Shown: positions 7,782-16,094 of the stretch, one piece after another
Numbering within the stretch: the stretch's first letter is position 1
Layout of the letters: each line of letters starts with the position of its first letter
NCBI GenBank assembly: GCA_025999115.1
Contig: BNWW01000006.1
Span: forward strand, 1-49,275
Length of the DNA stretch: 49,275 nucleotides
Direction of reading: 5' to 3'
Origin: Bacteroidia bacterium
GTDB taxonomy: Bacteria; Bacteroidota; Bacteroidia; Bacteroidales; Azobacteroidaceae
Notes under the pieces: model-generated
Told to the model about the DNA's origin: nothing
The model's input: the letters and a program-made list of their open reading frames with translations, nothing else
Database searches by the model: none
Position numbers and translations under genes: made by a program

Positions 7782-9782
7782 TTAATCTTCCAACAAGGCC
7801 ATCACTTCCGCATACATCTGTTTATTGGTATATCCTTCTAAATCAATAGATTTAGAGCGACAGAAAGCTACGCAAGTGCCGCATCCCTGACACAATCCGG
7901 GATTGATGCGGGCGATGGTTTTGACCGTTTCGCCGTTGCGATTCTTGATTTCTTCCTTGTCAATCGCTTGATACGGACAGATTTGCATACACATTCCGCA
8001 ACCCATACAAGTGGAGAAAACCGGCGGCGGCATCCGGTTTACTTTGGCGACAACCGGTTCGCGGGTCAATTCACTGTTGGAGAACAAACCGAGGACTTTG
8101 GCGGCGGCGCCCGATGCGGCGGCTACCGATTCGGGAATGTCTTTCGGCGCCTGACAAGCTCCGGCCAAAAAAATACCGGCCGTATTGGTTTCTACCGGCT
8201 TTAATTTGGGATGCGCTTCGGCGAAAAATTTATAGGGGTCGTAAGAAACGTGGAGTTTTTGCGCCAATGATTCCGAACCTTCACACGAAACGGCGGCAGT
8301 GGCCAAAACTACCATATCCGCTTCAATTTCAACGGGTGTTCCACCTAATAAAGTATCGGCTCCCTTCACTATCAATTTTCCGTCTTTTTCGTAAATCGTG
8401 GAAACGCGACCGCGAATGTATTTTGCTCCGTCTTCTTCGATGGCGCGGCGGGTAAATTCATCATAATTTTTTCCGGCGGCGCGAATGTCCATATAAAAGA
8501 CGTAGGGCGTTCCTTCGTGGACTTTGTGTTTATACAACATGGCATGTTTGGCCGTGTACATACAACAAATTTTCGAGCAGTACGGAATGCCTTTGGCCGG
8601 GTCGCGCGAGCCTGCACAAGCCACAAACACCACTTTTTCGGGTGTTTTTCCATCCGAAAGACGACGAATTTGGCCTTGTGTCGGCCCCGATGCGGAAGCT
8701 AATCGCTCGAATTGCAAGCCGTTGATGACGTCTTTATATTTTCCGTAACCGTATTCGGGGAAAAAGCCGGTATTTTTCACTTCAAAACCGGTAGCTAAAA
8801 CGATAGCGCCCGCCTTTACTTCGATAATTTCATCTTGTTGTTCAAAATTGATGGCTCCGGTCGGACACATTTTTTGGCAAACCTGACATTTACCCGTTTG
8901 TATGTAGCGACAATGGACTTTGTCGATGACCGGTTTATTTGGAACCGCTTGTGGGAAAGGAACATAAATAGCCGGTCGAAAAGCTAAGCCTTGTTCAAAT
9001 TCGTTCGGAATTTTCTTGTTCGGACATTTGGTTGTACACAATCCACAGCCGGTACACAGTTTTTCGTCCACGCATTTGGCTTTTTTCCGAATCTTCACAT
9101 TGAAATTGCCGATAAATCCGTCCATACTTTCCACTTCTGCATACGTGTAAAGTGTAATATTCGGATGTTGAGCCACTTCCACCATTCGCGGCGTGAGGAT
9201 ACATTGCGAACAATCCAACGTCGGGAAGGTTTCCGAAAGTTGCGACATGTGGCCGCCAATCGACGGGTCGCGCTCCACCAAAATCACTTTATGTCCGCCG
9301 TTGGCAATATCTAACGAAGCCTGAATGCCGGCTACACCACCGCCAATCACAATCGCCGTTTTGTTTACCGGCACTTTGATGGGTTCCAAAGCGTGGTTGT
9401 TTTTCACTTTTTCGACCAAGGTACGCACCAAATCGAACGCTTTGCGCGTGGTGGCTTCGCCTTTTTCATGCACCCACGAACAATGTTCGCGAATATTGGC
9501 CATTTCGCACAGATAAGGATTCAATCCCGCCTCGGCGCAGGCTTTGCGGAAAGTCGGTTCGTGCATCCGGGGCGAACAAGCCGAAACAACTACGCCCGTG
9601 AGATTGTGTTCGCGGATAGCATCCTTGATTTTCGTTTGTCCCGGGTCGGAACACATATATTTATAGTCGGTGCTGAAAACAACGCCCGGCAGATTGGCCG
9701 CTTCTTGGGCAACCGACGGACAATCGACCGTGGCGCCGATATTTTCGCCGCAATGACAGATAAAAACTCCTATTCTTGCCAT
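7782..9782 (-). CDS. hdrA: HdrA: FAD-containing electron-bifurcating subunit
   Basis: The 666 residues match full-length HdrA. The N-terminal domain has C10, C11 and further cysteines (ICHCGENIG), the FAD-binding site is GGGVAG at 147-152 with DPSIGGHMSQL after it, ferredoxin clusters lie at 237-253 (CTGCGLCTTKC) and 291-306, and two more at 592-602 (CMGCGMCMQIC) and 631-641 (CQGCGTCVAFC). In known complexes the FAD splits electron pairs between a low-potential ferredoxin and the disulfide site on HdrB. The gene starts 1 bp after hdrB. All key motifs are present. The disulfide substrate is unknown; no DsrC gene is in the window. Confidence 0.93.
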   Translation of the reverse strand: MARIGVFICHCGENIGATVDCPSVAQEAANLPGVVFSTDYKYMCSDPGQTKIKDAIREHNLTGVVVSACSPRMHEPTFRKACAEAGLNPYLCEMANIREHCSWVHEKGEATTRKAFDLVRTLVEKVKNNHALEPIKVPVNKTAIVIGGGVAGIQASLDIANGGHKVILVERDPSIGGHMSQLSETFPTLDCSQCILTPRMVEVAQHPNITLYTYAEVESMDGFIGNFNVKIRKKAKCVDEKLCTGCGLCTTKCPNKKIPNEFEQGLAFRPAIYVPFPQAVPNKPVIDKVHCRYIQTGKCQVCQKMCPTGAINFEQQDEIIEVKAGAIVLATGFEVKNTGFFPEYGYGKYKDVINGLQFERLASASGPTQGQIRRLSDGKTPEKVVFVACAGSRDPAKGIPYCSKICCMYTAKHAMLYKHKVHEGTPYVFYMDIRAAGKNYDEFTRRAIEEDGAKYIRGRVSTIYEKDGKLIVKGADTLLGGTPVEIEADMVVLATAAVSCEGSESLAQKLHVSYDPYKFFAEAHPKLKPVETNTAGIFLAGACQAPKDIPESVAAASGAAAKVLGLFSNSELTREPVVAKVNRMPPPVFSTCMGCGMCMQICPYQAIDKEEIKNRNGETVKTIARINPGLCQGCGTCVAFCRSKSIDLEGYTNKQMYAEVMALLED

Positions 9783-9783
9783 A

Positions 9784-10671
9784 TCAATTCGTTTCTATTT
9801 GTTTGGTAAGACTTGCCCAATCCACTTTTACCAAATGGCGTTGGGTTCCTAATTGCTTCTGTGTCAATCCGCAAGCCATTCCTATAGCTTGAGTAATATA
9901 TAAAACGGGAATATCGGTTTTTGTTCTCAAAAACGTGTCGATGGCCGAACGCCGCATATCCAGATTGGCATGGCACATCGGACAGGCGACAATCAACATT
10001 TCGGCGCCGCGATCGACCGCTTCTTTCACGATTTTACCGGATAATTTGCCAACCAGACTCGTGCGACTGACAGACAATCCTGCTCCGCAACATTCGGTTT
10101 TAAACGGCCAATCAATTGGTTCCGAGCCGATTGCACGCATGATTTCGTCCATGCTTTGCGGATCTTCCGGACGGTCGAATTTCAACACATCGTACGGACG
10201 AACCAATAGGCAACCGTAATAACATGCAGCTTTTCGTTCTAATTTTTGTTGGATTTTATTCGGTATTCCGGGAACAATGTGAGCATCAATAAATTGCAAC
10301 ACATTGAAAATCCGTAGCGGTTCATCAATCGATAAACCGACGATTTGTTCCACTTCCGATTTTAGATTGAAATCAGCAAACAGTTCGTGTTGAACCACTT
10401 TCAGACGATTGTAGCAAGCGGCGCAAGGAACAATCAGGTCAATCATTCCGGCTTTCCGGGCTTGCGCCAAAATACGAGCGGGCAAGGCGAGCGACAAAGC
10501 TTTATTCAAATTATGCGCTGCCGTGGCTCCGCAACAATTCCAATCGGGAACCTGTTCCAAGTCAATATCAAAGAGTTGCGCTAATGCAACCACCGATTCG
10601 GTGTATTCTTTTGCCGTTCCTTCCAACGAACAGCCGGGGTAAAATCCCATTTTTTTCTTTTCCATCTTCAC
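9784..10671 (-). CDS. hdrB: HdrB: disulfide-reducing CCG-domain subunit
   Basis: The 295 residues hold two CCG motifs of the form C-x(n)-CC-x(n)-CxxC: C14, C46-C47, C83/C86 and C150 or C154, C194-C195, C230/C233. These bind the two noncubane [4Fe-4S] clusters that cleave the disulfide in methanogen HdrB. Both sites are complete, so an active disulfide/thiol site is expected. It overlaps hdrC by 4 bp (ATGA). The physiological disulfide in bacteria of this kind is not known. Confidence 0.92.
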   Translation of the reverse strand: MKMEKKKMGFYPGCSLEGTAKEYTESVVALAQLFDIDLEQVPDWNCCGATAAHNLNKALSLALPARILAQARKAGMIDLIVPCAACYNRLKVVQHELFADFNLKSEVEQIVGLSIDEPLRIFNVLQFIDAHIVPGIPNKIQQKLERKAACYYGCLLVRPYDVLKFDRPEDPQSMDEIMRAIGSEPIDWPFKTECCGAGLSVSRTSLVGKLSGKIVKEAVDRGAEMLIVACPMCHANLDMRRSAIDTFLRTKTDIPVLYITQAIGMACGLTQKQLGTQRHLVKVDWASLTKQIETN

Positions 10672-11216
10672 GCTTTTTTTGATTTTTTAAAAATGGATTG
10701 GATATTTTTCCGGTCGCGAATGGTTTCGGGAATCAAAGGCAGTTTTCCATGACTTAACATATTGGGAACCAAGGTTAAATCTTGGAAAAAATCCTTACTG
10801 CGCAATTTGTAATCGACTACCAAACCCACTTCATACGAGCGTCCCGTCCATCGAATCATATCCAAAAACGAACGATGGAAAGGTATGATATTTTTCGCCG
10901 CTTTTTTGTTTTCCAAGCCTTCTCGGAGCGAACGTTGCCGCAAAAAATCCATGATTTTCGGAATATCAATTGACATCGGGCAGCGCGAAATGCACATTTC
11001 ACACGAAAGACAGAGCCATATCGCTTCCGATTGCAGGATTTGCCGGTCGGTTTCGTCGTCTTCTACTTGCAACATTCGCAATACCGTATTCGAAGTCAAA
11101 TTCATTTCTTCGGCCAAGGGACAGCCTGCCGAACATTTTCCACATTGATAACAGCGAGCGACATTGACTCCGGTTGCTTGCAGGATGTCACTGCCAAGTG
11201 TTTTTCTATGATTCAT
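10668..11216 (-). CDS. hdrC: HdrC: double [4Fe-4S] subunit
   Basis: The 182 residues have two ferredoxin sites: C22, C25, C28, C32 (CYQCGKCSAGC) and C69, C72, C75, C79 (CLSCEMCISRC). HdrC passes electrons from HdrA to HdrB. It is the first gene of the hdr run and begins 24 bp after the stop of uxaA. No promoter match lies in that spacer, so it is likely transcribed with the uxa genes. Confidence 0.92.
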   Translation of the reverse strand: MNHRKTLGSDILQATGVNVARCYQCGKCSAGCPLAEEMNLTSNTVLRMLQVEDDETDRQILQSEAIWLCLSCEMCISRCPMSIDIPKIMDFLRQRSLREGLENKKAAKNIIPFHRSFLDMIRWTGRSYEVGLVVDYKLRSKDFFQDLTLVPNMLSHGKLPLIPETIRDRKNIQSIFKKSKKA

Positions 11217-11240
11217 TCTAACAACAGATTAGATTGATAA

Positions 11241-12662
11241 TTAAAGAGTTACTCCGGTTTTAAAAATAGCGATTTCTTTAAATCCGATCAATTCTTGTTT
11301 TAATTTTTGACCATTAGCTACAGCGAGGACAAAAGTAATAAATTTTTGTAATAAAACATCCATTTTTTCGCCTTCAAGTAACGTTCCCGCGTTAAAATCG
11401 ATCCAATTTCGCTTAAAATCAAAGAGTTTTGTGTTGGTCGAAATTTTCATTGTCGGAACAAAACTGCCGAAAGGCGTGCCACGACCGGTGGTAAACAGCA
11501 CGATTTGACAACCCGAAAATCCCAAGGCGGAAGCGGCTACCAAATCGTTGCCGGGCGCATTTAAAAGGTTCAGACCTTGCGTTTTAATCGGTTCTGCGTA
11601 ATCCAAAACATCGACGACTTCGGCCAAACCGCCTTTTTGCGTGCAGCCCAGCGATTTATCTTCCAAAGTGGAAATGCCGCCGGCCTTGTTGCCGGGTGAA
11701 GGATTTTCGTAAACCGGTTGGTCGTATTTTCTAAAATATGCTTTAAAATTGTTGATCAACAAAACGGTTTTATCGAAAACGGCTTGGTTTCGAGCGCGAT
11801 CCATCAAAATGGTTTCGGCGCCGAACATTTCGGGAACTTCGGTCAGGACGGCTGTACCGCCTTGTGCGACTAACCAATCGGAGAAACGGCCGACCAAAGG
11901 ATTGGCCGTGATGCCGGAAAAACCGTCGCTGCCGCCGCATTTCAAGCCAATTTTCAACAACGAAAGCGGTAATTCCTGCCGTTGATCGTTGCGGGTATAT
12001 TCGACTAATTCGCTTAGGAGCTGAAAGCCTGTTTCAATCTCATCTTCCACTTCTTGAGCTATCAAAAAACGGACACGGTTTTCGTCCCAGTCGCCCATCG
12101 CTTTTTTGAAATCGGCTTGCTGATTGTTTTCGCATCCCAAACTCAACACCAGCACGCCGCCGGCATTGGGATGTTTGGCCAAAGCGGCTAAAGCTTTCTG
12201 CATATTGTTATGGTCATCGCCTAATTGTGAACATCCGTAATTGTGCGTAAATACCCGAATATCATCCAAATGAGAAACATCCAATTCGGCTTTCACGCGA
12301 TTAACGATGACTTGCGCTTGTCCGTTTACGCAACCGACGGTCGGCACGATCCACAATTCGTTTCGGATACCCATTTCACCGTTGGAACGCAAATATCCTT
12401 GTACCGTCAAATCGCTTTTCGGAATATCCAAGAGCGTTTTTTTCGGATGATAAGCATATTGGAGATTGTCGCTCAAATTGGTTTTCAAGTTGTGGGTATG
12501 CACGTGTTCGCCGGCTTGAATATCGACCAAAGCGTGGCCGATGGGATAACCGTATTTGATGATGTTTTCGCCTTTTTTGATGTCGCGCACGGCGAATTTG
12601 TGGCCGGTTTCGAGATTGACTTGGACGTTATCGGCGGGGGTGATTTGAAAAAACCGGATCAT
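11241..12662 (-). CDS. uxaA: Altronate dehydratase, fused one-chain form
   Basis: The 473 residues form the usual UxaA layout: a small SAF domain (1-90, with GYPIGHALVDIQAGEHVHTHNL), then the large D-galactarate dehydratase/altronate hydrolase domain with HNYGCSQLGDDHNN, LSLGCENNQ and CGGSDGFSGITANPLVG. It removes water from D-altronate to give 2-keto-3-deoxygluconate. It overlaps uxaB by 4 bp (ATGA) and precedes hdrC by 24 bp. A second, split enzyme of the same family is encoded at 20151-21579. Confidence 0.92.
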   Translation of the reverse strand: MIRFFQITPADNVQVNLETGHKFAVRDIKKGENIIKYGYPIGHALVDIQAGEHVHTHNLKTNLSDNLQYAYHPKKTLLDIPKSDLTVQGYLRSNGEMGIRNELWIVPTVGCVNGQAQVIVNRVKAELDVSHLDDIRVFTHNYGCSQLGDDHNNMQKALAALAKHPNAGGVLVLSLGCENNQQADFKKAMGDWDENRVRFLIAQEVEDEIETGFQLLSELVEYTRNDQRQELPLSLLKIGLKCGGSDGFSGITANPLVGRFSDWLVAQGGTAVLTEVPEMFGAETILMDRARNQAVFDKTVLLINNFKAYFRKYDQPVYENPSPGNKAGGISTLEDKSLGCTQKGGLAEVVDVLDYAEPIKTQGLNLLNAPGNDLVAASALGFSGCQIVLFTTGRGTPFGSFVPTMKISTNTKLFDFKRNWIDFNAGTLLEGEKMDVLLQKFITFVLAVANGQKLKQELIGFKEIAIFKTGVTL

Positions 12663-14086
12663 AAGACAGATAATGCGTTTTTCATTCCGTTAGCTAAAAT
12701 CGACCGAACGTATTTTACGACATCCGCTTCAAAATAAGAAATCTCCGATATTTTTTCCGTCCACATCGCGGGATGATGAACGATGCCTTTTACCCACGAT
12801 TCTATATTGTTTTCGTTAAACGTTTTTTGAATAAATTCTACCGATTCAGGTGTATCGTTGGGCGTGAAATTTACTTCGGAATGGCCACTGTATAAAACCA
12901 AAAGCGCGGCGAACGAGAAAGCTGTCCGGTTGGCTTCTTTGTTCAATTTCAGGGAGTTGTCTTTCAATGTCGGGAAATTGCGCGCTTCCCATTTCGCCAA
13001 GGAATTGAGTGAAATATCTTTCAAATAGTGCTTAATGAAGGGATTATAAAAACGTTCGACGATTTTGTCGGCAAATTTTTGCAGTTCGACCGGATCTTCA
13101 TCAATCGCCGGAAGAATTTCTTCGCGAACCAGACTCCGGATGAAATTTTCAACCAAAGGCTCGTTGAAAGCGTCTTTTACGGTTTCGCATCCCATTTGCA
13201 GGGCTACGGGAACCATCGCCGTGTGCGAACCGTTCAAAATACGCACTTTTTTGGCGCGGAAGGGGCGGATGTCGTCCATAAACAAAACGTTTAATCCGGC
13301 TTTGTCCAAGGGCAGTTTTTCTTTGACAATCGGATCGCCGCCAATCGCCCAAACGTGGAAATATTCGCCTTTGACAACTAAATTGTCGTCGTAGCCCAAT
13401 TCTGCTTTGATTTCGTTGATGGTTTCGCGTGGAAATCCCGGCACAATGCGATCGACCAAAGTATCGTAGAAATGGTTGGCCGTTTTAATCCATTCGATGA
13501 AATCATTACCCAAACGATTGTGTTCGGCGTGTTTCAAAACGTATTCACGAAGCGTAGATCCGTTGTTTTCGATTAATTCGCAAGCAATGAACAGCAATCC
13601 CTTCTCTTTGGCTCCGGCAAATTTTTGGAAACGTTGGTAGAGCAAAGCCGTAATTTTAGCGGGGAAAGATTTAGGTGGTTCGGCTGTTAAATCGTCGCCC
13701 TCTTCGTAGCGGATTCCAGCTTCGGTGGTGTTGGAAATAACCATTTCCAAAGCTTCGTCGAGGAAAAGTTCGCGATAGGCTGCATAATCTTCGTAAGGAT
13801 TCAAGACTTTGTTCAGACTTTTTACCAAAGTAATTTCTTTGATGGGTTGTTTGTCTTTAATTCCCTCTAAATAAACGTGATATAATCCGTCTTGTGCATT
13901 AATCAACGGCGCCATACCTTGCGCAATCGGTTGGACGGCTACGATGCTGTGGTTCATCACGCCGGCTTCGTTGGCTTTGTGAATCATCCAATCGACGAAA
14001 GCGCGGAGGAAATTGCCTTCGCCGAATTGCAGAATTTTTACCGGTAATTCCGGTTTGTTTGTTGTTTGTTTGTTGAGTTGTTTCAT
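12659..14086 (-). CDS. uxaB: Tagaturonate reductase (altronate oxidoreductase)
   Basis: The 475 residues show the mannitol-dehydrogenase family pattern: an N-terminal NAD site ILQFGEGNFLRAFVDWM (18-34), a middle segment ending RILNGSHTAMVPVAL, and a helical C-terminal domain. With uxaC and uxaA beside it, the substrate is D-tagaturonate, reduced to D-altronate with NADH (fructuronate reduction is the alternative for the sister enzyme UxuB). A 109-bp spacer with an 18-bp palindrome precedes the start. Confidence 0.92.
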   Translation of the reverse strand: MKQLNKQTTNKPELPVKILQFGEGNFLRAFVDWMIHKANEAGVMNHSIVAVQPIAQGMAPLINAQDGLYHVYLEGIKDKQPIKEITLVKSLNKVLNPYEDYAAYRELFLDEALEMVISNTTEAGIRYEEGDDLTAEPPKSFPAKITALLYQRFQKFAGAKEKGLLFIACELIENNGSTLREYVLKHAEHNRLGNDFIEWIKTANHFYDTLVDRIVPGFPRETINEIKAELGYDDNLVVKGEYFHVWAIGGDPIVKEKLPLDKAGLNVLFMDDIRPFRAKKVRILNGSHTAMVPVALQMGCETVKDAFNEPLVENFIRSLVREEILPAIDEDPVELQKFADKIVERFYNPFIKHYLKDISLNSLAKWEARNFPTLKDNSLKLNKEANRTAFSFAALLVLYSGHSEVNFTPNDTPESVEFIQKTFNENNIESWVKGIVHHPAMWTEKISEISYFEADVVKYVRSILANGMKNALSVL

Positions 14087-14127
14087 GATTTTATTTTTTT
14101 ATCCGCAAAATTGAGTAATCAAAGAAT

Positions 14128-14145
14128 GCAAATTACGTAATTTGC
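14128..14145. promoter_or_regulatory. Perfect 18-bp palindrome upstream of uxaB, candidate operator
   Basis: GCAAATTACGTAATTTGC is fully self-complementary and starts 42 bp upstream of the uxaB ATG, in the largest spacer of the uxa gene group (14087-14195). Its size and position suit a dimeric repressor or activator site. No exact TAnnTTTG promoter element is visible in the spacer. The regulator is not in the window. Confidence 0.45.
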
Positions 14146-14195
14146 GTAATTGTTAAATATCTATTCATTGTGTGTATATTAAACATTGTTTTTCT

Positions 14196-16094
14196 CTATT
14201 CTACGATTAAATTCCTATCCTTTGGATATTTCACTTTATATTTGAGTTCTAATTCCTTTTTCTCGGCCGGTTTCAAAGAAAATTTCCAAGTTACGGCGCC
14301 GCTATCCTTATTCAATTCGCCGCCATCGAGTTTTTCGGGCGAAACTTCTATCTCGCTCATGGTGGAAACGGGGATTTGATCGAGTAAAATCATTGAAACC
14401 GGTTTGCTTTTGTTGTTGCGAACGGAAATCTTCCAATTGCGCGTAACTTCGATTTTACTGCTTAAAAAACGACTTTTGTTGAAATCTTTCGATTTTTCCC
14501 GCTGAACAATAATACTGCGGTCGCGCCCAAGCGAAACATCCAAAGTGTCTTTCATATATCGCACATCGAGAATGGTTTTGCCCACAAATGTATTTTCAAA
14601 AAAGATATTCGCCTCGCCTTCCAATAAATTGTATTGCTCCCAATCGGTAATATGAGCCAACAGGAAAGCGTCTTTTTTGATTTTCGGAATACAAAAATAT
14701 TCATATTCGGCGGGAATTTCGTAACGTTCCATTTCTACAACCGTGTTTTTATTTTCGGAAAGAATGGTATAAGGCGTTCTGATTTCAAATTCTATGGAAG
14801 TGGTATTTTCAATCTGCGCCACGGGCGGAGGTGTGGATTGCTTTTCTTCCTGTTTTATTGAAGAAACGCCTCCCATTTTAATACCTGACAATGCACCCGT
14901 CAACGTTCCTTTTAAAGAATTTGTTCCGTAACCTACAACTACAACTTCATCTAATTGTTGATTGTTTGGCTGTAATACAATATTTATATTGCTACTATTG
15001 ATATTTACATTTTGCGTAATAAAACCAATATATGAAACTTCTAACTCGCCCCCATTTGCAGGAATTGACAACGAATAACGTCCATCTATATCAGTTACAG
15101 TTCCAATCGTACTACCTTTTATTTTAACTGCAGCGCCAATAAGCGGATCGCTATGATCATCATAAACGACTCCCGAAATTGTATTTGAAAAATTATTATC
15201 AACATCGTAACGTGGCGGTTTTGTCCAATAATTCAACTTGTAAGTTTTGAGTTTTGGCGCAACATTCCCCACATTCGGCTCGGCCGACGAAACTTTGAGT
15301 TTTATGTTTTTCCAAACTTCTTTGGTATTCTGACTGATATTGGCTTTGTAAGAAAGTTCAATCGGCTTGTCTATGGATTTTGCGCGAATGTCGTAACTCG
15401 GATACCAACCCGCTGCTGTGGTGTAATAAGTGAGTTCAACCGGCGCACGAATGGGCGATTTTGCCTCCACCGAAAGCAACATTTCACCGGTCGGCTCGGC
15501 TTTTACGCTACCGAAATTGGCAATTTTCCGGTCAAGCGTAACTTTTTCCTCATTTAGCTTTTTCAACAAATTATCCAATTCCAACTCCTTGGTTTTCAAT
15601 TGCGAAAGTTGCGTAGCATAATAATTGTAAGTCGCCTGCAAATTAGCTAAATTGACGCCGGTATTGCTTCCGCCGATTTGCTTGTTATCCGCCAGAAACG
15701 CCATTTGTCCGTTCACAATTTCCTTATCCGTTTTAGTGCGAACTATTTTTTGCTGCAATGCTTCGTTTTCGATACGAAGTTTTTCCAATTCGCTCGAAGG
15801 TTGCACCGTATCGTTGTAATTCAATTGATAATTAACCGACAAAACGGTAACATCCGCATCCAATTTTACCTGCACACTTTGAGCATCGGCATAAGGTGAA
15901 AGATTGACAAAATGCAAGATCGAACGTCCGGCAGGAATGTTTGCCGTAGTTTTACGCAACACCTGCGCTCCTTTGATAAAAACCGTCGCTTCCGAAACAT
16001 CCGTTTTCAGCGTTATTTCATTGGTTCCCTGCGCATTGGCAGAAACGACGATACCAACAAGACAAACTAAAAAAACAAGCTTTTTCATATTCAA
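14196..16094 (-). CDS. MuiA/DUF4139 secreted protein with an inserted SusC-type N-terminal module
   Basis: The 632 residues begin with a signal peptide (MNMKKLVFLVCLVGIVVSANAQ), then the DUF4140 domain with a coiled coil (about 95-195), then DUF4139 (starting near VELTYYTTAAGWYPSYDIRAKS, 219-240) which continues to the C-terminus. DUF4139 is interrupted at about 304-408 by a carboxypeptidase-regulatory-like domain (TISGVVYDD...DGRYSLSIP) followed by LDEVVVVGYGT and KGTLTGAL, the same order as the N-terminus of the SusC at 35847-39056. DUF4139 proteins (mucoidy inhibitor A type) have no settled function. It overlaps uxaC by 4 bp. The inserted part looks more AT-rich than its flanks. Confidence 0.8.
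   Translation of the reverse strand: MNMKKLVFLVCLVGIVVSANAQGTNEITLKTDVSEATVFIKGAQVLRKTTANIPAGRSILHFVNLSPYADAQSVQVKLDADVTVLSVNYQLNYNDTVQPSSELEKLRIENEALQQKIVRTKTDKEIVNGQMAFLADNKQIGGSNTGVNLANLQATYNYYATQLSQLKTKELELDNLLKKLNEEKVTLDRKIANFGSVKAEPTGEMLLSVEAKSPIRAPVELTYYTTAAGWYPSYDIRAKSIDKPIELSYKANISQNTKEVWKNIKLKVSSAEPNVGNVAPKLKTYKLNYWTKPPRYDVDNNFSNTISGVVYDDHSDPLIGAAVKIKGSTIGTVTDIDGRYSLSIPANGGELEVSYIGFITQNVNINSSNINIVLQPNNQQLDEVVVVGYGTNSLKGTLTGALSGIKMGGVSSIKQEEKQSTPPPVAQIENTTSIEFEIRTPYTILSENKNTVVEMERYEIPAEYEYFCIPKIKKDAFLLAHITDWEQYNLLEGEANIFFENTFVGKTILDVRYMKDTLDVSLGRDRSIIVQREKSKDFNKSRFLSSKIEVTRNWKISVRNNKSKPVSMILLDQIPVSTMSEIEVSPEKLDGGELNKDSGAVTWKFSLKPAEKKELELKYKVKYPKDRNLIVE

Noticed and set aside
9393..9809. 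Plus-strand open frames opposite hdrA
   Set aside because: Opposite a strongly conserved hdrA with intact cofactor motifs; composition of the product (many His, Phe, Arg) is typical of antisense frames.
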